This document shows positions 23,218-31,480 of a stretch of 64,000 bases of DNA, in pieces. Where the stretch lies: positions 89,501-153,500 of the forward strand of contig JAJOZX010006142.1 of NCBI GenBank assembly GCA_023014485.1, given 5' to 3'. Position 1 is the first letter of the stretch, and every line of letters begins with the position of its first letter. Source of the stretch: Bathynomus jamesi (lineage: Eukaryota; Arthropoda; Malacostraca; Isopoda; Cirolanidae). The translations under genes were made by a program, and so were the position numbers. Below the pieces are notes generated by a model. The model saw only the letters and a list, made by a program, of their open reading frames with translations, was not told the DNA's origin and searched no databases.

Positions 23218-24562
23218 CGAGGGCCACTCAATATATTTCACCCCACCTTTTTTTTCTTTCCAAGTTTCCTTGTAAGTTCCAAAAATTTTGTACACAATTA
23301 CATACCTTTTTTACAAGTTCTTATTTTTCCACATAGTCTCCATCCTTTTCTACGGCTTTCCTCCACCTCGAAACAAGGGCCTTTATTCCCTGCTACTAAA
23401 AGTCCGTGTGTTCCGCTGGAGCCACCTCTTAACCTCCTCAACAACTTCATCGTCACTCTGAAACTTTCTTCCACGAATAGCATCCTTCATTGGTCCAAAC
23501 AAATGGAAGTCTGAAGGTGCCAGATCCGGGTTGTATGGAATTGGAGGGTGGGGTAACAAAGTCAAGTGCATTTTTGTGATGGCCTCTCTTGTTTGCAAAC
23601 TGTTGTGTGGTCTTGCGTTATCGTGCAAACGAAGGACGTCTTCCAGTTTTCTCTGCGGTCGAACTCGCATTATACGTCTCTGGAGTCTCTGTAGGGTAGC
23701 AATATATGCCTCTGAGTTGATTGTTTGTCCTTTCTTCATAATGTCCACCAGAATCACCCCTTTCATGTCCCACAAGATGGTGGCCATAACCTTTCCCGCA
23801 GAGGGAGCCATTTTGAACTTTTTCTTGCGTGGGGAGTCTGCGTGATGCCACTCCATGGATTGGCGTTTTGTTTCAGGTTCATAGTGGTGTACCCAAGTCT
23901 CATCCCCAGTCACAATTCGTGAAAAGAAGTCATCCCCTTCTGTCACGTATCGAACCAACGACTCAGAAGCAATTCCCTTTCTTTGGACTTTGTAATCTTC
24001 AGTCAGTTGGCGAGGAACAAACCGTGAACACACTTTTGAGTATCCCAGTTGCTGAATTATCGTATTCACACTTCCTTCACTAATTCCTAGCTCCTTGTAT
24101 GATGTGACGCGCCGATTTGATCGAATGATGCTGTTAGCACGTTGCACAGTGTGAGATGTCACAGCGAATGCCGGGCGACCTCTGCGTGGCTCATCATCGA
24201 GGCTGGCTCTCCCTCTCGCCAATGATCTCGCACATTTAGACCAGCGTCCAACTGTGCTTCGATCAACAACAGCATCTCCGTAAACGTTTTGTAAACGTTT
24301 GTGAATATTTCCAACTGTTTCCTTCTCTGCAGTTAAGAACTCGATAACAGCTCTCTGTTTACGACGCACATCACTGTCAGACGCCATTTTCGAAACTGCT
24401 TTAACCATTGGTTTTATACAAGGAAGGGAGGTTCAAACTGGAAAAATCCGGTTATGTGAAGCGCAGAAAGTTCAAACTTACGGCCCAAAAGACATTTCAG
24501 CCCCATGGCCTATTATTTAGCTAAGAAAAAAGGGTGGGGCAAAATATATTGAATGCCTCTAG
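23218..24562 (-). mobile_element. Nearly complete mariner transposon
   Basis: Full-length size (1,345 bp), TA on both sides, and TIRs CGAGGGCCACTCAATATATT versus CTAGAGGCATTCAATATATT (right end read inward). The two ends differ at about six positions in 30, so the TIRs have aged even though the coding region is nearly open. Confidence 0.9.
23321..24408 (-). CDS. Mariner transposase, one frameshift from full length
   Basis: Catalyses cut-and-paste transposition at TA sites; a nuclear DDE/D enzyme. The first 340 residues are uninterrupted. N-terminal helix-turn-helix is followed by DRSTVGRWSKCARSLARGRA (second DNA-binding part) and a DDEPRRGRP linker. Catalytic blocks follow: VTGDETWVHHYEPETKRQS (D1), VLRLHDNARPHNS (D2), and YNPDLAPSDFHLFGPMKDA (D3, 34 residues after D2, the mariner DD34D spacing). 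The frame stops early after NTRTFSSRE, but the neighbouring frame continues with GIKALVSRWRKAVEKDGDYV and stops at 23321-23323. One extra G in the GGG run near 23388 would rejoin them. The start could be Met1 or the internal Met eight codons later (MASDSD). Confidence 0.9.
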
Positions 24563-24591
24563 TACATTATAGTGAGCCTACCGTTGGGCCA

Positions 24592-24594
<3 letters not shown>

Positions 24595-24659
<65 letters not shown>

Positions 24660-24716
24660 ATGTGCAGAACGCTCCTCTATACTTATGTCGTTTCTATATA
24701 TATATATATATATATA
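24595..24716. repeat. (TA)n tracts
   Basis: Two TA runs separated by a short unique piece at 24662-24695. LINE A copy 2 begins directly afterwards. Confidence 0.95.
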
Positions 24717-25434
24717 ACCTTACCTTACAACCTTACAAACGTTTCGCGCGATGATCTCTCATTTCGCGAAGGTCAAGCTTGTCGCCCCTCCTCTCGAGTT
24801 GGCCTGGTGAAGTAGTGAGTTTGATTCTTGCTCTCTCCACCTCACATAGCCAGGTACGCCCGGCTCATCGGAATTGTTCTGAGCCAGGCGTCTAGTCTTC
24901 TTTGAAGATTTCCACTGCAAACTCCCTTCGTGTTTCTTAGGTCTTTGGGCAACTGATTAAACAGTTTTGGTCCTCTCACTACAAAACTATTTTCTTTCAG
25001 GGTTAAGGATGTTCCCTGTCTCGCCTTCAATTTGGGAATACGACACAGTCTACCGTTTCTACTTTCCACCGTTGTTTGGGGAGTTATAGGGTTCAGAGTA
25101 AGATTAGGGACTAGTTTCTCCATTATTTTCCAAGTGTAAATAATGGTGTATCTCTCTTCTCCTTTCCAGTGAATATAGGTCTAGTTCGCGTAACCTTTCC
25201 CAGTAATTTAGTTCTTTGCACCCATTGATCTTGGCTGTGAAGCTTCTGGATCCCTTCCAGCTGTCTGTCTTCTTTTTTATATGGGGATGTTAGGACGAGC
25301 AGTATTCCAATTTGGGTATTATCAGGGTTTTCAGTACGGGAATCATTACATTCCTATCCCTTCGTTTAAAGGTTCTCAATATCTGTCCCGTTATTCCTTT
25401 GCTCTGTTTACTGCTATCTTATTTTTGTTTCAAT
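24717..25434 (-). mobile_element. LINE family A, copy 2 (3' fragment)
   Basis: Colinear with 8029-8740. Minus-strand translation gives MEKLVPNLTLNPITPQTTVE and KARQGTSLTLKENSFVVRG (24842-25123), then a frame change near 24905-24920. The truncated 5' end at 25434 runs into (TA)n, and the 3' end at 24717 also adjoins (TA)n. Confidence 0.85.
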
Positions 25435-25450
25435 ATATATATATATATAT

Positions 25451-25690
25451 GTTAAACACAGACCGTGCATGGAACAAGGAACTCTTCTGGAATAATTAAA
25501 TCCACTATAGTCCGAATAAGTAATGGTAAATGACAAATACCATAGTTTTTCTTTTTCATGATGCTAGCCGACGTGGGCATCATGAAAAAGAAAAACTATG
25601 GTATTTGTCATTTACCATTACTTATTCGGACTATAGTGGATTTAATTTTCCCAGAAGAGTTCCTTGTTCCATGCACGGTCTGTGTTTAAC
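25451..25690. repeat. Long near-perfect palindrome between (TA)n tracts
   Basis: Arms of about 115 bp (25451-25565 and 25577-25690) are almost identical inverted copies around a short centre GCTAGCCGACGTGGGC. The outer ends are GTTAAACACAGACCGTGCAT and its complement. A single-arm version of the same sequence lies at 40740-40857. There is no ORF of interest; ORFs here are palindrome shadows. Confidence 0.9.
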
Positions 25691-25719
25691 ATATAAGTTT
25701 CTCAGGGGACCATTCTGAG

Positions 25720-25721
<2 letters not shown>

Positions 25722-25776
<55 letters not shown>
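25722..25776. repeat. (TA)n microsatellite
   Basis: Interrupted TA repeat between two palindromes. Confidence 0.95.
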
Positions 25777-25780
<4 letters not shown>

Positions 25781-25882
25781 GAGTCAAAAGTCTGGAAACA
25801 GGAACTATGCTTTTCAATGCAAATGTATTTGTATATTGCATTGAAAAGCATAGTTCCTATGTTTCCAGACTTTTGACTCACC
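25777..25882. mobile_element. 106-bp foldback, mariner-TIR-like
   Basis: GGGTGAGTCAAAAGTCTGGA and its complement face each other with a short centre near 25825-25833. The ends resemble mariner TIRs (a similar GGGTGAGT starts the next element at 25898). TA-rich flanks fit, but the TSD is ambiguous. Confidence 0.6.
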
Positions 25883-25897
25883 ATAACCTTATATATA

Positions 25898-26640
25898 GGG
25901 TGAGTATATTCTGCTCGATTTTTTAGTTCATTCAGAACAAAAATTAAGGACATAATGACAAATTAATCATCAATATAATTCCCTTCTTTTTCTATAACCT
26001 CCTCCCACCTGTAGGGAAAATTGCATATCCCATCAAACGCATAGCAAAATTTTCTTTGGATGGGGTCCATTCCTTGGCTGAGGTTCAGGCTTTGTTTCAC
26101 GGCTAAGCTACTGATGTCGACGCTTAATATTGTTATAGAGGACCCATTTTTTCATCCCCACTGACGATCCGATTCAAAAACGGTGCCTGCAGTTGCCGAG
26201 AATGCAGTGATGTGCAAATATCGATTCGATGATGAAGATTCGCTTGTGACAAATCATGCGGAACCCATTTTTCAACCTTCACTACTTTTCCTAACAGCTT
26301 CAAATGACGATGAATGGTCATATGGCTAACGCTGAGTTGCAGGCCAAGTTCTCTTACAGTTACCGTTGGGTTTTCCTCCACTGTTGCTTTCAGCAACTCT
26401 TCATCTAACTCATTTGGTCGTCCTGTGTGTTGATAATCTTTCAGACTGAAGTCCCCATTTCTGAACTTCTCAAACCATCTCCTACACATTCGTTTGCTCA
26501 CAACATCATTTCCATAAACTCTCTGAATGTTTTTACGGATTCACTAGCGTTAGATCCTTTATGGAACTCATACAGCATCACATGTCGAATATGCTCTTTC
26601 GTGGGCTCCATGTTTTTTCAATTACTGTAATATCATAGGG
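25898..26640 (-). mobile_element. Mariner remnant, catalytic core deleted
   Basis: The left end GGGTGAGTATATTCTGCTCG looks like a mariner TIR. No matching right TIR was found before 26817, so the right end is uncertain. Confidence 0.65.
25963..26611 (-). pseudogene. Mariner transposase: DNA-binding domain joined to C-terminus
   Basis: Minus strand from the ATG at 26609-26611: TKEHIRHVMLYEFHKGSNA, then after a frame change CRRWFEKFRNGDFSLKDYQ, GRPNELDEELLKATVEENPT and the mariner signature VEKWVPHDLSQANLHHR (family form WVPHEL). RIVSGDEK reaches the first catalytic aspartate, then the sequence jumps to a C-terminus with PYRWEEVIEKEGNYIDD and a stop at 25963. The central part with the second and third acids is missing. 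It could at most yield a DNA-binding protein. Confidence 0.85.
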
Positions 26641-27099
26641 GTGGCGTTGTAACTGTATGAAAAACACCAGAGAAAATATTCATTAGCCTAATCCTACACT
26701 AGCCTAAGTCATTCTGTATCATTCTGTATCGTGATAAAACCTGTGCAAACCTGTCGCCGCATGTATTTTGCAACATTTCTAAAACTATTTCACATTAGCT
26801 TCAGGTTATTCTATTACACTGGGCAACACGTATTTTATTGAATGATATCTGACACTTGATTCTAGGTAATTTGGGTGCGCTGAATACGAATTTCAACTCG
26901 GTTTGGCTCTATCAGGTCCTGATTCTTGTCGACAGCCTATGTGCCATTTTCCAGATTTTTCAAATTAGGACTAAAAAATTAAGTCATGTATTAATTTTTT
27001 TTTTCAAGTTTCATGAATACAAGCAGTTCAAACTACAGTAAAATTACATTATAACGATAGAAATGACTTAAAATAAAAAAACAAACAGATATGAAGCTT

Positions 27100-29044
27100 T
27101 CACTGTGGCAAAAATTTTCTTTTGTAAGACTTTCTAGCGTATTTGCTTGTTGATGGCAGGTCTCTTTCAAGCACCAGCAGTAATCAGCCATCATGTGGGA
27201 ATCCCAGCGGCCTTGGTACCGTTCCTCCATAATTTGATATCTTGGTGGAATCTCTCCCCTTGTTCGTCACTTACATCACCTAAATTACTTGGAAATTGGT
27301 CAAGATGGCTATTCAAAAAATGCATTTTTATGCTCATATTGCAACCTAACTCTTGTAGTCCCTTAAAAGTTTTTTTACGATTTCTTCGTAGTTATCTGCC
27401 CTATAATTGCCTAAAAAGTTTTCTATCAAGTCCACGAATGAGAACCAGCCATTTTTTTCGCGTTCATTCATGACATTAGGAAAATTGCTGTCTTTAATCA
27501 TTGTTCTTATTTGTGGACCGTCGAAAATTCCCGCCTTGATTTTTTCATAACTTAAACTTGGAAATTTTGAAGTTATGTATTTGAAACACTCGCCGTTCGT
27601 ATCTAAAGCTTTTACATATTGTTTAATGAGGCCTAGTTTTATATGCAGAGGAGGAAATGTGATTTTATCTCTGCTCACTAAAGGTGGATTAATTACGTTT
27701 TTTTCTCCGACAGTAAGTGATGTTCGTGCTGGCCAGATTTGTTTGAAATAATGTTCTTCCTTGGCTCTGCTGTCCCATAAGCAAAGGAAGCAGGGATATT
27801 TAGTATACCCTCCTTGTTGTCCTAGCAGAAAATTAACCATTTTTAAGTCAACACATATGATCCACTCATGCTCCCTATATTTGATAAGATTTAAAACCTT
27901 TCTATACGTTCATACTTTTCTTTAATTTTGTTGAGTGCCCAATCGGTATCGAGCCGTATAGATTGCCATTATGCAACAACACACACTTAAGACTTCTTTT
28001 CGAACTGTCTAAAAACAAGCGCCAATCATTTGCATCGTAAGACTCAACCCCCATCTTCTTTAACAAACCAACTATGTCGCAGCAATATACTAAACTATCC
28101 TCTGTTCTAAAATATTTAACAAGTTCTTCTTCTTTTTCTGTAAAATGAAATGTATGTGTTTGAAGTAAGCAAGTTTTCCTCTTTAAGTCTTGAAGCTAAA
28201 ATTTCCGCAGCCTTTTTTGGCAAATTTAGATCCCTTACAAGATCATTCAACTCGGCCTGGTTAAACTTTTGCGGATCGTTTGACTTTCAAATACGCTGGG
28301 GTCAAAATCGGTGTCTGACTCCTCAAAGTGCATAACAATATTTTCAGCAACATCTTCAACTAATTCTTGAGTTGGCAGACCCTTAAATTTTGGAATGGGG
28401 ATCTCATTTGAATGTAGCACAGGTCGTATCGCGGTGTCGAAATTTGGGTACTCGATACAATGTTTATTTTTCTTAGTGAAGCCCGAAGTCTTGACAAAGC
28501 AAAGGTAGCAATCGGTCTCGTGGTTAGTAGGCTCTCGCCACACTGATATGGAAAAAAAAATTGTAAAGCGTTAACAAAAGCGACGAGAGACTTGTTTTTA
28601 TGAATTTTATCAAAAGTTATCACCCAAACATTTAACATTTCTATGTGTTTCAACCTTATGCAATATTTGAGATTCTTATAAACATTTTCTGTAAATTTTT
28701 GTTTATGTACCTAAGTTACAATTACATTTAGGTAAGTTACAGTATACTAGTGATTAAATTACGTAGTTTTATGAAATCATAAACTTACCATCGGAACTCC
28801 AAAAGGTATTTTTGAATCCGAACCCTTCGTCCAATGTCGCAGTCTTTCAATGCATATAGTGCAGGCTTTATGTGGAGCCCACGATTTATCTTGGTCCCCC
28901 AGTTTTATGCCAAATAAGCTAAGTAAGCTCTTTTTACGAAGTCAGTTATATTTGCTCGTTGATGTGGAAGTGTAAAATTTCCACATATATAACAGAAGGA
29001 ATCAGGGTTGTTTTGCATTTGAACTTTCTAGTGCTTGATGACAT
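27100..29044 (-). CDS. Transposon-encoded protein of a widespread unnamed family, one intron
   Basis: Recognised as a protein family recurrent in arthropod and cnidarian genomes, usually annotated uncharacterised; I infer a transposase. From the ATG at 29042-29044: a Cys-rich N-terminus (FCYICGNFTLPHQRANITDF, KLGDQDKSWAPHKACTIC), the PFGVPM/WREPTNHETDCYLCF junction across an intron, DWRLFLDSSKRSLKCVLLHN, VDLKMVNFLLGQQGGYTKYP with CFLCLWDSRAKEEHY, PPLHIKLGLIKQYVKALDTN, then EQGERFHQDI and RYQGRW, ending YKRKFLPQ and stop at 27100-27102. Acidic residues in LFLDSSK, VDLK and DEQGERFHQD could form an RNase-H-like DDE triad (inference). About nine frame breaks exist, all homopolymer-length changes; I saw no in-frame stop. 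Confidence 0.75.
28543..28788 (-). other. Spliceosomal intron in the 27100-29044 gene
   Basis: On the minus strand the donor reads GTAAGT and the acceptor a long T run followed by CCATATCAG. It separates codons for PFGVPM and WREP, which are adjacent in the family as I know it. Joining at GT/AG leaves the frame one base short, explained if one G was lost from the ATGG run at the donor. Confidence 0.7.
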
Positions 29045-29869
29045 ATTGCTTGATTGTTCTGCCAATTTGTAAAGGTATTTAAAGCCCTTAATTCATATAA
29101 ATTTAAGAAAATCTGAAATATAAACACAAAAATTAGTTTAAATAGGTACTTATTATGAAATAGGTACTTACAATCTATGAAATTAAACTAGAAACACGGA
29201 TGAGTAGGTACAATATAAATTACGTCTAATTAAATCAACTATATTAAATCACGATGACAAAATTACTCACTAAATCATATGCCAATTCAAAATTATGTTA
29301 ATGCCCAAACTTAATTAACTAACTCAACTGACTGACTGACTGACTGACTGATTGAATTGACTGATTAACTCTGGAAACGAGTCGCTTTTATATATTTTAG
29401 TTGTCCCTCTAGAATACTCTACAGAGAACAGGAACGCTCGAGAAAATTTTAGAATTCTATGATATTTTTAGCTTAATTTACTAATATTAAAATGGGTTAA
29501 AAATGACAAAATTAAAAATATTTTTAGGGTGTTACATATAAAAATATACATAATACAACAATACCATAACAATAGGTACAAATACCTAGATAAAAACCTA
29601 GTTGCATAATGTGTAACTGCAAAAAGACAGCGAGTATTGAGAAAAAAACCTTTTTATGAATACGACGAAAGAGGAGGGGTGTTGAGCAAAATCAGGACCT
29701 GATAGAGCAAAACCGAGTAAATATTCGTGCTCAGCGCACCCAAATTACCTAGAGCTAACTGTCAAATCTAATTCAATAGACAAAAAGTTGAAATTTGTTC
29801 CCCAGTGTATCTATCGTCCGTTTTCTAATCGAGCAGAATTTATGTTACAACCTGATATACATATATATA

Positions 29870-30048
29870 CTGTATATATTGGACTCTGTCAAACGAGAGA
29901 GGATACTCCGCACTTTGTCCAGCTGGGGCTGGTCAAAGTCCGAACCATTTACTGTATATATTTCAGACTCTGTCAAACGAGGGAGGACAATGCGCGGTGT
30001 GTTCAGACAAAACGCGTATTGTCCAACTGCCGGGCTTTGTCCATAACA
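29870..30048 (+). repeat. Dispersed repeat R2, copy 2, with internal near-duplication
   Basis: GACTCTGTCAAACGAG occurs twice (about 29882 and 29969), each followed by a GAGGA motif, giving a unit of about 87 bp. The right part matches 19612-19770 on the other strand. It leads directly into a 5S-derived SINE. Confidence 0.6.
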
Positions 30049-30094
30049 TACCAGAACACCTACGAAATTACAAAGGCTACGCCGTAGCTATTGT

Positions 30095-30445
30095 CCCAAC
30101 ACTGCTTTCCGTCGATCAGCGAAGTTCAGCAATAATGGATCTGGTTAGTAGTCGGATGGGAGACCATCCTTTGCGTTCAGATGATTTAGGAGCTATTGAA
30201 GAATAGGGACCCCAGCCTTCTTTGGTTAGGCTTATAAGGCTAACTAACGAAAATATCACGACCTAACCTAACCAATCGTTAGGTTAACTGTACGCCCTTG
30301 ACGATTGGTTAGGTTAGGTCATGATATTTTCGTTAGTTAGCCTTATAAAGCTAACTAAAGAAGGCTGGGGTCCCTATTCTTCAATAGCTCCATGATTTAG
30401 CAGCCCGTGATTCGGATCCCACGTAAAGCTGTAGGTTCTTTCCGA
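30095..30445 (+). repeat. 5S-rRNA-derived SINE, copy 2, split by a MITE
   Basis: GATCAGCGAAGTTCAGC (box A region) and GGTTAGTAGTCGGATGGGAG (box C region) at 30114-30164 match the 5S rRNA internal promoter closely. After the inserted MITE (30189-30391) the tail resumes with GATTCGGATCCCACG and AAGCTGTAGGTTCTTTCCG, as in the copy at 13818-14030. The 5' third of 5S is poorly conserved. Confidence 0.75.
30189..30391. mobile_element. Foldback MITE inserted in the SINE, with target duplication
   Basis: Nearly the whole 203 bp is an inverted repeat (GGAGCTATTGAAGAATAGGG ... complement). ATGATTTA(G) flanks it on both sides (30181-30189 and 30392-30400), an 8- or 9-bp target duplication depending on where the terminal G is placed. 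It contains AGGTTAGGTT-type runs but no ORF. The duplication length fits hAT (8) or Mutator-like (9). Confidence 0.8.
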
Positions 30446-30471
30446 CGTATAACCTTGGCTATTACGAAAGA

Positions 30472-30673
30472 GGTTACCGTAAACCGGGGTGACTTCGGAT
30501 AAAATCTGAGTACAAAGTTACTATTAAATAGCTCCTAAATGAAATAATAAGAATAAGAAATAGGAGGGGAATGTTCTGATGCAAACAGAGTTTTGTTTAC
30601 TTATTTCATTAATTTAGGAGCTATTTAATAGTAAAACTTTTTACTCAGATTTTGTCCGAAGTTTACGGTAACC
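30472..30673. mobile_element. Second foldback MITE-like element
   Basis: Arms of about 70 bp (30472-30545 and 30605-30673): GGTTACCGTAAAC, CTTCGGATAAAATCTGAGTA and AATAGCTCCTAAAT, each mirrored at the right. The 60-bp centre is unique. No clear target duplication. Confidence 0.7.
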
Positions 30674-31314
30674 AACCCTCAAACCACGTACAAAATTGCG
30701 ATTTAAGGGTGCTTTAGGTTTTACCTTGACAATTACTGTAGAAGTACAGTAGCCTACATTTTCTTCCTTAATGCAGTCTTTGACTACAAAACACAGACCG
30801 ACTACTAACTAGGTTACTTTTCACTCCCATAAAACAGGCTCCCAATGAACATCACTTTAGTATGTTGCCATTATTTTATAAGAACAAGTGATATAAACTG
30901 TAATAACTGTCGAGCAATCAAGAATTTAGGGACAATTTAGTCTACGTGTTTTTTTCTCTCTGACCATATTTACAACATCCTCTACACTTTTATCCAAACT
31001 TTCTAATTCACGCAGAGTAGGGAAGCTCTTTTGTGCGGTAAATGTAATAATTTATTACTTGGAGGTGGTGGAGGTGGAGGGGGGGGGGGGGAGGGGGGGT
31101 GTACGAGTGTATTCAAACTGTTTAATTTTGGTAAATGTGTGCACATATTACGTTTCATGGGTAAATATTTTTCTTAAATAAATGTATTAAAAGTTATATT
31201 TATCATATTACATCGCCTAAAAAATATAATGTTTAAAACTTTAAACATTATTTTGTATAATTTGTTTCGCTTTATTATTTATAGTCTGTGACTCAAATTT
31301 CATTAGTTTATGTA

Positions 31315-31480
31315 GATTACGTTGGACACACGCAATGTGTCGAAGTGCCTCCAATATTTTTATCTTGATCAGTTGATTATAACTAAATTGATCTAAATTT
31401 CACTATTTCGGAACAATAAATTAGTCAACTTGAACAAAAATTACAAAGACAAGAGAGAGAATCCAAGACGAATGCAAAGA
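31315..31480 (+). repeat. Dispersed repeat R1, copy 2
   Basis: Matches 17150-17310, including ATGTGTCGAA, TCTTGATCAGTTGAT and ATTACAAAG in order. Confidence 0.6.

Larger units (their letters stand above)
26817..29807 (-). mobile_element. Complete-length 3.0 kb TIR element with TA flanks (unnamed superfamily)
   Basis: The two ends match as inverted repeats over about 120 bp, with gaps: CACTGGGCAACA (left) versus CACTGGGGAACA (right, inward), then a strongly conserved block CTAGGTAATTTGGGTGCGCT and a shared CTATCAGGTCCTGATT. TA lies at 26815-26816 and 29808-29809. The interior holds a single minus-strand gene. I could not assign the superfamily from memory. Confidence 0.75.

Noticed and set aside
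30095..30180. A functional 5S rRNA gene
   Set aside because: Only the internal-control region is conserved; the 5' third is diverged and the same tail follows in another locus, as in a SINE.
30240..30330. AGGTTAGGTT runs as telomeric (TTAGG)n repeats
   Set aside because: The runs are only one or two units, mirrored by the surrounding foldback MITE, with no array.
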